Assembly: GCA_035652755.1 (NCBI GenBank)
Contig: DASRDE010000131.1
Coordinates: forward strand, 1 to 22,864
Direction: 5' to 3'
DNA from: DASRDE01 sp035652755
GTDB lineage: Bacteria > Vulcanimicrobiota > Vulcanimicrobiia > Vulcanimicrobiales > Vulcanimicrobiaceae
DNA: 22,864 bases
The first letter of the stretch is position 1, and the number at the start of each line of letters is the position of its first letter. The notes beneath the pieces were generated by a model. The model was not told the origin of the DNA and ran no database searches. It saw only the letters and a program-made list of their open reading frames with translations. The position numbers were made by a program, and so were the translations under genes. Positions 1 to 7,147 of this stretch are shown here, piece by piece.

Positions 1-32
1 GGGCCCGACCCGATGACGATCACGCGTTCCAT
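1..32 (-). CDS. N-terminus of an FAD/NAD(P)-binding flavoprotein, thioredoxin-reductase-like (partial)
   Basis: Only the first ten codons are inside the window. Read on the minus strand from ATG at 32 they give MERVIVIGSG followed by a codon starting CC (Pro). This is the first beta strand and the start of the GxGxxG/A dinucleotide-binding loop with which thioredoxin reductases and related FAD oxidoreductases begin, right at the N-terminus. The gene runs off the left edge. It is divergent from the metallo-hydrolase at 50, with only 17 bp between the two start codons. The Rossmann-type start is visible. The assignment to thioredoxin reductase rather than another flavoprotein is an inference from ten residues. 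No clear ribosome binding site precedes it. Confidence 0.6.
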   Translation of the reverse strand, partial: MERVIVIGSG

Positions 33-49
33 GACCGGGAGACTTCGAC

Positions 50-868
50 GTGCTCGAGGATGAATTCTGCGACGTTCTCACCAAGGCGATGCGCGGTACC
101 GGAAAGGACGCGGCGGCGCTCTCTCGCGCGCTCGGAATCGAAGCCGCCCTGGTACGCGGGTGGGCCTCCGGAAGCGGCGCTCCCGATGAAGCGCAGGCCC
201 GCGCGTTGGCGCGCGAATTGCGTTTGGACCCGGGCAAGCTGGCCGACGCCGTGCTGGCGCGATGGCACCCCGACCCCATCGAACTTCCCGACGTGCGCCA
301 CCATCCGCAGCGGCCGCACCCGAGCAACGGCTACGTCTTCTTTCTGGACGGCGGCAAACGCGCGGCGCTCGTCGACCCCGCGGGGGTCCCGGCCAATCTG
401 CTGCGCATCCTGCGCGACGGCGAATACCATTTGGAGTACCTGCTGATCACGCACAAGCACGCCGATCATTGCGATGCCACAGCCGAGATCGCGCGTCATT
501 TCCCGGATGCCAAGATCGTGATGCACGGGGCAGACGTGCACGCAATCGGCGCGGCCGGACGCGGGGCGCTGCTGATTAAAGACGGCGAGGAACTGCCGTT
601 CGGCGACACGCGCGTCCGGCTCATCCACACTCCGGGCCACACGGACGGTTCTTCATCGTTCCTGTTCAGATCGACGCTCTTTACAGGCGACACGCTTTTT
701 GCCGGCAGCGTCGGCGGCGCATACGGCGACGCGAGCACCTACTCCGACATCCTCAACAGCGTCCGTTCCAAGATCTTCACGCTGCCCGACGACACGGTGC
801 TGATGCCCGGACACGGACCGCCGAGCAAAGTGGGCTGGGAGAAAGAGCACAACCCCTTTTTCGACTGA
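50..868 (+). CDS. HTH domain fused to an MBL-fold metallo-hydrolase (glyoxalase II-like)
   Basis: 272 aa. Residues about 5-70 resemble a small helix-turn-helix of the XRE/Cro kind (helices around AAALSRALGI and ALVRGWASG). Residues about 85-265 are a metallo-beta-lactamase hydrolase with a full metal set: THKHADH (H135, H137, D139, H140), H197 in TPGHTDG, D214 in FTGDTLF, and H255 in MPGHG. The pattern fits the glyoxalase II / persulfide dioxygenase / thioesterase branch rather than a beta-lactamase, and the substrate cannot be read. The GTG start at 50 is chosen because in-frame stops lie at 14-16 and 38-40 and a GGGAG sits about 8 nt upstream. It ends 3 bp from the convergent small secreted gene. 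The neighbouring flavoprotein suggests a redox or thiol link (inference). An enzyme-first reading, with the HTH as a protein-interaction module, is possible. Confidence 0.88.
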   Translation: MLEDEFCDVLTKAMRGTGKDAAALSRALGIEAALVRGWASGSGAPDEAQARALARELRLDPGKLADAVLARWHPDPIELPDVRHHPQRPHPSNGYVFFLDGGKRAALVDPAGVPANLLRILRDGEYHLEYLLITHKHADHCDATAEIARHFPDAKIVMHGADVHAIGAAGRGALLIKDGEELPFGDTRVRLIHTPGHTDGSSSFLFRSTLFTGDTLFAGSVGGAYGDASTYSDILNSVRSKIFTLPDDTVLMPGHGPPSKVGWEKEHNPFFD

Positions 869-871
869 CTG

Positions 872-1210
872 CTACCGCGCTTTTACGTCCGCGTGCGCGC
901 GGGCTCCATCACCGGAAACGATCGTCACCCGCACGCGGCGCGGCGCGCCCTCGTCCGTGCGCACCGCTTGGAATTCGACCACGCCGCTGCCGCGCGCATC
1001 GAGCTGCATCGCGTATTGAAACGGCGAGCAGACGTCGCGCGTGCAGAATGCCGCGATCCATCCGCGCGGCAGGCCGGTCGCCCGCAAGCGGACGTTCTGC
1101 TTGGGATGTCCGTGCACCGCGAGCTTGTACTTGACGGCATCGGGAGATGCAGCAGCCGGGAGCGGCCCGCTCCACGGCGCAAGGGTCAGAAGCACGGTCA
1201 AAAGCATCAT
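872..1210 (-). CDS. Small secreted protein coupled to an ABC exporter, unknown function
   Basis: 112 aa. Residues 1-21 form a signal peptide (hydrophobic LLTVLLTLAPW, then AAA before SPDA). The mature part is about 90 residues, beta-rich in appearance, with two cysteines (C56, C61) five residues apart that could form a disulfide after export. I do not recognise the family. The start is set at 1210 because ATG overlaps the TGA of the permease (ATGA at 1207-1210), the same coupling used between the ATPase and the permease. An open frame continues upstream to 1744, but that part lies inside the permease and reads as a shadow. Linkage to the exporter suggests it is a periplasmic accessory or a substrate (inference). 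Confidence 0.75.
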   Translation of the reverse strand: MMLLTVLLTLAPWSGPLPAAASPDAVKYKLAVHGHPKQNVRLRATGLPRGWIAAFCTRDVCSPFQYAMQLDARGSGVVEFQAVRTDEGAPRRVRVTIVSGDGARAHADVKAR

Positions 1211-1983
1211 GTCCTCAATTTGTATCCGGCAACGGCCATGCGAAGCGCGATCCCGAGCGCGAGCAGCATGAGCGCGACCAGCACGCCCGACGAAAGCCAA
1301 AGCGGGAGGTAGCTCGTTCCGGTGTAGCTGTGCCGGAACGCGTCGATGGCATAGAACATCGGATTGACGTACTCGAAGCGCAGGATCCCTTCGGAAAGAA
1401 AATGCGCCGGCGTGAAGGCGCTGCCGACGAAGACCAGCGGCGTGATGGCAAAGGTCGTCAGCACGGCCAGGTGGTCGAACTTCTCGGCAAGCAGACCGAA
1501 GATGACGCCCAAGCCCGAAAAAAGCAGCGAGACGACGACGATAATGCCGAAATACAAGCCCCAGTCTTTGGGCAAAGTGTGAACGAGCAGCAATCCCAAT
1601 GCCATGATCATGTTCGCGATCAGCAGCGCCCGCACCAGGCTCCCCAGGACATACCCGAACACGATCTCGAACGCCGACATCGGAGCGATGAGCATCTCCT
1701 GAATCGAGTTCATGAAGCGGCCTTGAAAGACCGAACTGCTGCACTCGCCGTACGACGAGTCGATGACTTGCAGCATGATGAGTCCTGGAATAAGAAACTC
1801 CGCGTACGTCGTTCCCGGATCCATCCGGATGCGGCCGCCGAGCGAGACGCCGAAGACGAAGACGTAAAGCAGCGTCGTAATCACGGGCGGCCAGATCACC
1901 TGATTGATGATCTTCAGGCTGCGCACCATCTCGCGCCGAATCAGCGTCACCATCGCGACGCCGTTGAAATCGGCGGCGATCAT
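1207..1983 (-). CDS. ABC-2 type transporter permease, YadH-like
   Basis: 258 aa inner-membrane permease with about six hydrophobic segments (around 25-48, 60-78, 105-135, 142-164, 172-190 and 228-250). The order and motifs match the ABC-2 family including E. coli YadH: WPPVITTLLYVFVFG near the N-terminus, EFLIPGLIMLQVI, the coupling-helix stretch IQEMLIAP, and NPMFYAIDAFRHSY near the C-terminus. It should form the exporter pore with the ATPase upstream. The start at 1983 is the ATG of an ATGA overlap with the ATPase stop (1980-1983), and the stop overlaps the next gene in the same way. The substrate is unknown. Drug, polysaccharide or lipid export are all known in this family. Confidence 0.92.
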   Translation of the reverse strand: MIAADFNGVAMVTLIRREMVRSLKIINQVIWPPVITTLLYVFVFGVSLGGRIRMDPGTTYAEFLIPGLIMLQVIDSSYGECSSSVFQGRFMNSIQEMLIAPMSAFEIVFGYVLGSLVRALLIANMIMALGLLLVHTLPKDWGLYFGIIVVVSLLFSGLGVIFGLLAEKFDHLAVLTTFAITPLVFVGSAFTPAHFLSEGILRFEYVNPMFYAIDAFRHSYTGTSYLPLWLSSGVLVALMLLALGIALRMAVAGYKLRT

Positions 1984-2690
1984 GAACGGGTGAGTTCCAA
2001 AAAGACGTCTTGAAGGCGCCTTCCGTCGCGCGCGAGCAGCTCGTGCGTCGGTGCCAGTGCGACGAGCCTGCCGGCGCGGATGATACCGATGTTGCGGCAG
2101 AGCGTCTCGGCTTCTTCCAGGTAGTGCGTGGTCAAAAACACGGTCATGCCGTCCGCGTTCAAACTGCGCAGCAGGTCCCAGAGCTCCAAGCGCAGCTCGA
2201 CGTCGACGCCCGCAGTGGGCTCGTCCAAGATGAGCAGCTTCGGCGAATGGATCAAAGCGCGTGCCAGCGTGAGACGCCGCTTCATGCCGCCCGACAACTT
2301 CATGTAATCCTGTTTGGCTTTGGAGGCAAGGCCGAAGCGCTCCAGGAGCATGTCGGCGCGATCGGCGACCTGCCGAGGGCGAAGCCCGTAGTACCCCGCT
2401 TGGTAGATCAGCACGTCGCGGATCGAGAGGTACCGGTCGAAGTTGTATTCTTGCGGCGCAAGCCCGATCAGGCGCCGGGCTTGACGCCATTGGAGCGCCG
2501 CATCGTAGCCGTAGACGCTGATGGATCCGCTCGTGAGGCGGGCGAGCCCGACGATCGCGTTGATCGTGGTGGTCTTTCCGGCGCCGTTGGGCCCCAGGAA
2601 TCCGAAGAAATCTCCCGCCTGTACGTCGAGCGTAACGCCGTCCACCGCCGTGAAATCGCCGTACCGCTTGACGACGTGCGAAAGCCGCAC
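1980..2690 (-). CDS. ABC transporter ATP-binding protein, YadG-like
   Basis: 236 aa from the GTG at 2690. All ABC ATPase motifs are present: Walker A GPNGAGKT (33-40), Q-loop Q80, signature LSGGM (132-136), Walker B LLILDEP with E157, and H-loop H189 in LTTHYLEEAE. The stretches YQAGYYG, LSGGMKRRL and LCRNIGII are very close to E. coli YadG. It powers the permease encoded immediately downstream (ATGA overlap). The start is uncertain: no good ribosome binding site precedes GTG 2690, and the frame stays open upstream into the phosphoesterase gene without an ATG close by. GTG 2690 lies 35 nt after the phosphoesterase stop, which would suit coupled re-initiation. Confidence 0.9.
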   Translation of the reverse strand: MRLSHVVKRYGDFTAVDGVTLDVQAGDFFGFLGPNGAGKTTTINAIVGLARLTSGSISVYGYDAALQWRQARRLIGLAPQEYNFDRYLSIRDVLIYQAGYYGLRPRQVADRADMLLERFGLASKAKQDYMKLSGGMKRRLTLARALIHSPKLLILDEPTAGVDVELRLELWDLLRSLNADGMTVFLTTHYLEEAETLCRNIGIIRAGRLVALAPTHELLARDGRRLQDVFLELTRS

Positions 2691-2725
2691 GGCCGGTGAC
2701 GTACCGTTGCGCGGGAGAGACGCAG

Positions 2726-3463
2726 CTAGGGAATCAAAGTCTTTAATCGTTTGTACCGGTGGCGGCGAAGGGTGGAGATCAACTCTGCACTCCCCGGAAT
2801 CCCGCTCGCGGCCAATTGGGTTGCGACTCTCTTCACGTCGAAGGCCACGCGCCGGTGCTTGACCTCCCAGCCGCCGGTCCGCTGCGTGAGGATCGCGTAA
2901 CACGCGCGAGGATCCCCGTCTTTCGGAAGTCCGGCCGAGGAGACGTTCACCAGCAGTTTTCCGCGCCAGCACCGCACGTACGGCAAGTGCAGGTGACCGA
3001 ATGCGATCGTGCTCGCATCGACGGCTCCCAGCAGGCGCGACAGGGTCTCGTCGTCGGCATCGGGCCACAAATGCTCGTCGTCGGAGACCGGATTCGCATG
3101 GACGACCAACAGCTCGTTCCCCGGTTCGCCGAACGTGAGTGAGAACGGGAGCGCGGCCAACCACGCGATCCACTTGTCGCCCAGGTCGTTGCGGATCCAA
3201 GCGATTTGGGTGCGATCGGCGTCGTCGGCGCCGCGCAGATCCTTCTCCTCTTGCGCTGCGACCATGCGATCCGTGTTGCCGCGCAAGCACTGCGCGCCGA
3301 CCTCGACAAGCCGCTGCAGGACTTTTTTGGGCTTTGGACCGTCCATGCAGAGATCGCCGGCGGCCACGATGACGTCGGCGCCGCCCTGCTGCTGCAAGTC
3401 GGCCAGACATGCGTCGAGGCCGACGAGATTTCCGTGAATGTCCGAGAGTATCGCTATCCGCAC
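2726..3463 (-). CDS. Calcineurin-like metallophosphoesterase
   Basis: 245 aa cytoplasmic enzyme of the YfcE/MJ0936-like branch. The metal ligands are visible in order: D8 and H10 (SDIHGN), D37 (AAGDL), N63 (RGNTD), H122 (VVHAN), and H157/H159 (GHLHLPY). The substrate is not predictable: cyclic nucleotides, phosphodiesters and nucleotide polyphosphates are all known in the family. The start is GTG at 3463, with AGGA about 8 nt upstream. An ATG is absent there, but the protein begins exactly at the first beta strand as expected. It lies 9 nt after the arginine-deiminase-fold gene and before the ABC ATPase, so it is probably part of the same transcript. Confidence 0.9.
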   Translation of the reverse strand: MRIAILSDIHGNLVGLDACLADLQQQGGADVIVAAGDLCMDGPKPKKVLQRLVEVGAQCLRGNTDRMVAAQEEKDLRGADDADRTQIAWIRNDLGDKWIAWLAALPFSLTFGEPGNELLVVHANPVSDDEHLWPDADDETLSRLLGAVDASTIAFGHLHLPYVRCWRGKLLVNVSSAGLPKDGDPRACYAILTQRTGGWEVKHRRVAFDVKRVATQLAASGIPGSAELISTLRRHRYKRLKTLIP

Positions 3464-3472
3464 GGCTGCGTC

Positions 3473-4306
3473 CTAAACGCGTTTTAAGTCGAGCGCCAGC
3501 ATCGACGGCGTCAATCCTACGCGGTCGAAATCGTACATATCCAGCGCCTCGACCGTGACGCCCGCTTTGCGCAGGATCGCGTTGACGTCGCGGAACCGCA
3601 CGTCCGCGACCACGTGCCGGTCTCCGACGTTGAGCACGCCCGCGCCCAGTTCCTGACCGCGCGGCGTGACGAAGGTACGGAAGCCGGCGAATGCGGCATG
3701 GTCGATGTACTCCGCGGATGCAAGCAGGACTTCGTCCTCGGCCACGATCCCCGCGGCCGAACGCAGCGCAACGCCGGGAGCCAGCCGGACTTCGACCACG
3801 CGAAAACCGTGCGCGCGCGCGATCTCTGCAAAGCCGCCGCGTCCCAGCGCGTTGCTCCGCCCGCCGGCACCGACGAACGCGGTCGTTCCCGCCATCAGCA
3901 CGTCGCTTCCGTCCAGCAAGCCCGGCGCCGTCAGGTGGCCGGCGATCGGCACGTCGAGCTTGACGAACTCCGCCTCGAGCCAGCCGCTTTCCGGACGGCG
4001 GAACATCGAAGACGGCCTGAGCATCACCGCGCCGTTTTCAAAGGCCACAGCTGCGTCCACGACTGCGGCCGCAAGCGGATCGTTGGTGAAAGCGTCGAGC
4101 ACGATCGCTTCACAATTGAAATATTCCAAGGTCTTGGCCAGGATCTCGTGCTGCGCGAGGGCGCGCGCGTGAACGGCGTTCGGCTCTCCGGGGAGCGCGC
4201 GCGCCAGTTCGATCGCGGCGGGCGGCCGAACCAGAATCGCCGCGCGAAGCGCGCCGGTCGGACGCGCGACCAGCCGCGGGCCCCAAGAGACGTGTGTATG
4301 TTGCAT
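3473..4306 (-). CDS. Arginine deiminase/DDAH-fold protein lacking the catalytic residues
   Basis: 277 aa, a usual length for dimethylarginine dimethylaminohydrolases (amidinotransferase fold). Scaffold motifs are kept: LDGSDVL (131-137, usual LDGGDVL), GGRSN (148-152), LRSAAG (181-186), VLNVGDR (224-230), and GLT near the C-terminus. The three catalytic positions are changed. The Glu of the usual FVED is V83 (AVVDAAVAF), the His of the usual CLHLKS is A180 (GVALRS), and the Cys of the usual GLTC is P267 (GLTPSM). By eye this is a pseudoenzyme or a protein with a different chemistry. ATG 4306 overlaps the TAA of the preceding gene by one base (TAATG). The alignment was made from memory and should be confirmed. 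Confidence 0.78.
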   Translation of the reverse strand: MQHTHVSWGPRLVARPTGALRAAILVRPPAAIELARALPGEPNAVHARALAQHEILAKTLEYFNCEAIVLDAFTNDPLAAAVVDAAVAFENGAVMLRPSSMFRRPESGWLEAEFVKLDVPIAGHLTAPGLLDGSDVLMAGTTAFVGAGGRSNALGRGGFAEIARAHGFRVVEVRLAPGVALRSAAGIVAEDEVLLASAEYIDHAAFAGFRTFVTPRGQELGAGVLNVGDRHVVADVRFRDVNAILRKAGVTVEALDMYDFDRVGLTPSMLALDLKRV

Positions 4307-7113
4307 TATTCGTTTGCGTTTCCGTGCAGTACCCGCAGGGCGGCGTCGTACAGTTCGCGTTGCTCGGCGGCATATTCGCGGGCCGGCAGTGCCGCCCGGC
4401 GCTGCGCGAGCCGGTCGGCCCGGCGCGAGAGATCGACGATCCGCGCTGACCGTTCGACGTCGGCGTCCGGACCACTCTGATCGGTCCGTGCAAGCAGCGC
4501 CGCGATTCGGCGCCCTTCGGCGCTCGCGGTCTGCGCGGGTACCGCGAGTGCGGTGTAAGGCGCAGTATCGGCTTGCGGTTGGAAAAAGGACGCCATGTCG
4601 GCCGCGAGGAGATCGCCCAGAGAGAGCGGCTGCAAACCGAGCAATTCCTCTTCCGTTTTGAGAATGCTCACGGTGGAGAGGTGAGTCGCGTCGGTGTAAT
4701 GGCGTTTGGCGTAAGGGGACACGACGATGGCATAGCTGCGGTGCTCGTCGACGTGGTCGCGCGAACTCTGCGCGTCGTCGGGCGTGATGAAGATCGCCGT
4801 TGAGCTCCATTCCGGCCGATGGCTCAAAAAGTCCACGATAGCGCCTAGGGCGCGGTCGCCGTCCGCCACCTCCTCGGGAAGCGGCGGAATGTCGCTTCCG
4901 AAGCCGCCGTGGTCGGCGGGCAGCCAGATGTAGGTGAACGCCGGAACGGCGTTGCGCAACTCGAGCTGCGTATAATCGCGGATAAATTCCGCGGCGCGCC
5001 GCGCGTCGCGAATCCGCAGATTCCATCCCGGATAGTTCAAATCGACGTGGCCCGAAAGCGCTGCCAGTGCCGGCGTGTCGAGGGCGTACAGTCCGCCCAA
5101 TCCGCTGGTAACGGCCGTTTCGTCGTTTACTCCGCGGAAATAGGGATCGTCGGTGCGCGGATCGGCCGCCTGTCCTTTGTCGTAACCCGATAGACGCAGG
5201 AAATCGCCGTAATCCCGGTAGCTCAGGCCCGCGCGAGCCAGCGCGTTGAAGATGTAGCCGTCGCGCGGGTAATCTTCGGGATCTTCGTTCTTTTCGTCCA
5301 AGGGCGCGCGGCCCGCCTTGACGAGCAGCGTTTTCTCGGCGTACGCCGTGGTCGTGCCCGCGGCGGCAAATTGATGGCCCGCATCCGATTCTTCGGCATC
5401 GGCGTAATAGTTGGTCGCCAGTCCGAACGTCGCCGCCAGCGCGTGGAGATTCGGCGTAATCGATGCGCCGAAGGACACCAGCGACGGATCGCCGTTGCCG
5501 AGCGGCGCTCCGGCGGAGTCGGTTAAATCGCCGAGCATCGCGTCGTACGTCTTATTCTCTTCCAAGATGAACACGACGTGAGCGATCGCCGTGCTGCGCC
5601 GGCCCGATCGCAGCGGAGGGACGATCGCGTTGTCGACGGCCCGCGTGGCCAAACGGTTGTACCGCAGCGTCGAAAGCGTCGTCTTCCCGAGCGGGAGTTT
5701 ATGCAGGTCGATGCGCTGCAGCGTCGCCCATTGCACTTTTCCATCCGCGGCAGCTTCATAGATGCGGCCGTCGGCGGCCTGGACGTACGGCGGGCCGCCT
5801 TTAAAGCCGGGCTCTTGACCCAAGCCCTTGGCATTGGTCACGTAGAGGAAACGCCCGTTGGGCGAGACCGCGATCGCCGTCGGGTACCATCCGGTCGGAA
5901 TCAATCCCAAACGGTGCAGTTGCACGGGATTTCGCGCATCGAGCACCGCAACCGCATTCATTCCCGCGAGCGCGACGTACAGGCGTTTCCCGTCGGGGCT
6001 GAGCGTGATCGCATTGGGCTGCGTTCCGTACGGCGCGCGGTCGAACAGGCGCAGCTGCAGCCCGCCGACGACGCGCGGCGTGCCGGATAAACCGACGATG
6101 GCGATGCGGTCGACGTTGGTCATGCATACGTAGGCATAACGCTTGTTCTTGGAGATCGCGATCGCACCCGGATGGGCGCCTCCGACGATTTGCGTGCCGT
6201 CCGGCGCCCCGTCCATCGGCGTCGACGCCGCCGGCGTTCCCGCAAAACCGTCGCCCTGCAGCTGCAAGACCGAAAGCGCCGAACTTCGCGCCGTTTCGAA
6301 CGCCGGATTGGCGAATTGCGGCAATCGCACGGGCTGCGGCAAGAACGCATATTGCATCAAGCCCGGGTCGGTCACGTAAAGCCGATCGCCGGCGACGCCC
6401 GCGCCGTAAGGAAAGAAACCGACCTGCGCCGATCCGCTCACCCGGCGTCCGGCGACGTCCACCGCGGTAACGGTATTGCCGACGTTGTCGACGACGTAAG
6501 CGGCGCGGCCGTCGGCCGAGAGCGCAATCCACCCGGGAAACGCGTGTTTGGCGTTTGCGTTGGATGCGCCGCCGGGTGGCGGAATCGGAAGCGGCGGAGC
6601 CGCTTCGCTCAACTTGCCGAAGCCGTCCAATTGCAGAAAGCGCAGTTCATCCGATCCGCCGCCCGACGCCAATACAAGCGTCCGCGCCGGATTTGCGGGA
6701 TCGCGCATCGCGGCCACGCCCAGGAAGAACCGCGCGCCGGACGGCGAGTACACGTCGGTGACGCGCATCGTCGCCGTGTCGACGACGGCCAGTGAGTATC
6801 CGCCGCGCACGCCCGGCACCAAGCCGCTGACGGCGCCGGCTTCCTGTTCGTCGTCGTTGGTGACGATGGCGTAACGCCCGTCGGGCGAGAGCGCAACGCC
6901 CAAAGCATTCGTGCCGACCACGACGCTGCGCCCGACAGGCGCGGCGATGCGGCCGTTCGGGAGGATGAAGTTGTACGGGTTGGCGGGGTTCGGAGCGCCC
7001 GCCGGCCGCTGGCCGGCCGGAGCCGTATAGAGGGCAGGGAGGGGCGCGGCAGCCAGCAAGAGCGCCGACAGCCCGAACGCGCCGAGGCGGACGAGATTCA
7101 CGCGCCTTCGCAT
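4306..7113 (-). CDS. Secreted YncE-type beta-propeller fused to a phosphoesterase
   Basis: 935 aa. Residues 1-28 are a signal peptide (RRR, then GAFGLSALLLAAAPL). Residues about 60-480 carry repeated propeller blades with SPDGRYAIVTN, SADGRAAYVVDN, SPDGKRLYVA and SPNGRFLYVTN. Residues about 510-850 are an alkaline-phosphatase-superfamily phosphoesterase: FILEENKTYDAMLGDL (E518-E519-N520), ADHGG (H735), ITPDDAQ (D779-D780), and H787/H791. This is a known fusion architecture, periplasmic or extracellular, probably cleaving phosphate or phosphonate esters. The start may be ATG 7113, with no clear binding site, or GTG 7101, with GAAGG upstream; both keep the signal peptide. It lies 34 nt after the MocR gene. 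The substrate is unknown. Confidence 0.9.
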   Translation of the reverse strand: MRRRVNLVRLGAFGLSALLLAAAPLPALYTAPAGQRPAGAPNPANPYNFILPNGRIAAPVGRSVVVGTNALGVALSPDGRYAIVTNDDEQEAGAVSGLVPGVRGGYSLAVVDTATMRVTDVYSPSGARFFLGVAAMRDPANPARTLVLASGGGSDELRFLQLDGFGKLSEAAPPLPIPPPGGASNANAKHAFPGWIALSADGRAAYVVDNVGNTVTAVDVAGRRVSGSAQVGFFPYGAGVAGDRLYVTDPGLMQYAFLPQPVRLPQFANPAFETARSSALSVLQLQGDGFAGTPAASTPMDGAPDGTQIVGGAHPGAIAISKNKRYAYVCMTNVDRIAIVGLSGTPRVVGGLQLRLFDRAPYGTQPNAITLSPDGKRLYVALAGMNAVAVLDARNPVQLHRLGLIPTGWYPTAIAVSPNGRFLYVTNAKGLGQEPGFKGGPPYVQAADGRIYEAAADGKVQWATLQRIDLHKLPLGKTTLSTLRYNRLATRAVDNAIVPPLRSGRRSTAIAHVVFILEENKTYDAMLGDLTDSAGAPLGNGDPSLVSFGASITPNLHALAATFGLATNYYADAEESDAGHQFAAAGTTTAYAEKTLLVKAGRAPLDEKNEDPEDYPRDGYIFNALARAGLSYRDYGDFLRLSGYDKGQAADPRTDDPYFRGVNDETAVTSGLGGLYALDTPALAALSGHVDLNYPGWNLRIRDARRAAEFIRDYTQLELRNAVPAFTYIWLPADHGGFGSDIPPLPEEVADGDRALGAIVDFLSHRPEWSSTAIFITPDDAQSSRDHVDEHRSYAIVVSPYAKRHYTDATHLSTVSILKTEEELLGLQPLSLGDLLAADMASFFQPQADTAPYTALAVPAQTASAEGRRIAALLARTDQSGPDADVERSARIVDLSRRADRLAQRRAALPAREYAAEQRELYDAALRVLHGNANE

Positions 7114-7147
7114 ACGGACGCCCGGACAGTGTCCCCTGCTCGGGCTG

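Noticed and set aside
50..868. Beta-lactamase resistance enzyme
   Set aside because: The MBL motif set and PGHT/GDT/GHG spacing fit glyoxalase II-like hydrolases, there is no signal peptide, and an HTH domain is fused.
1211..1744. Upstream extension of the small secreted protein inside the permease gene
   Set aside because: The permease frame is clearly coding there, and the ATGA junction plus a signal peptide support the start at 1210.
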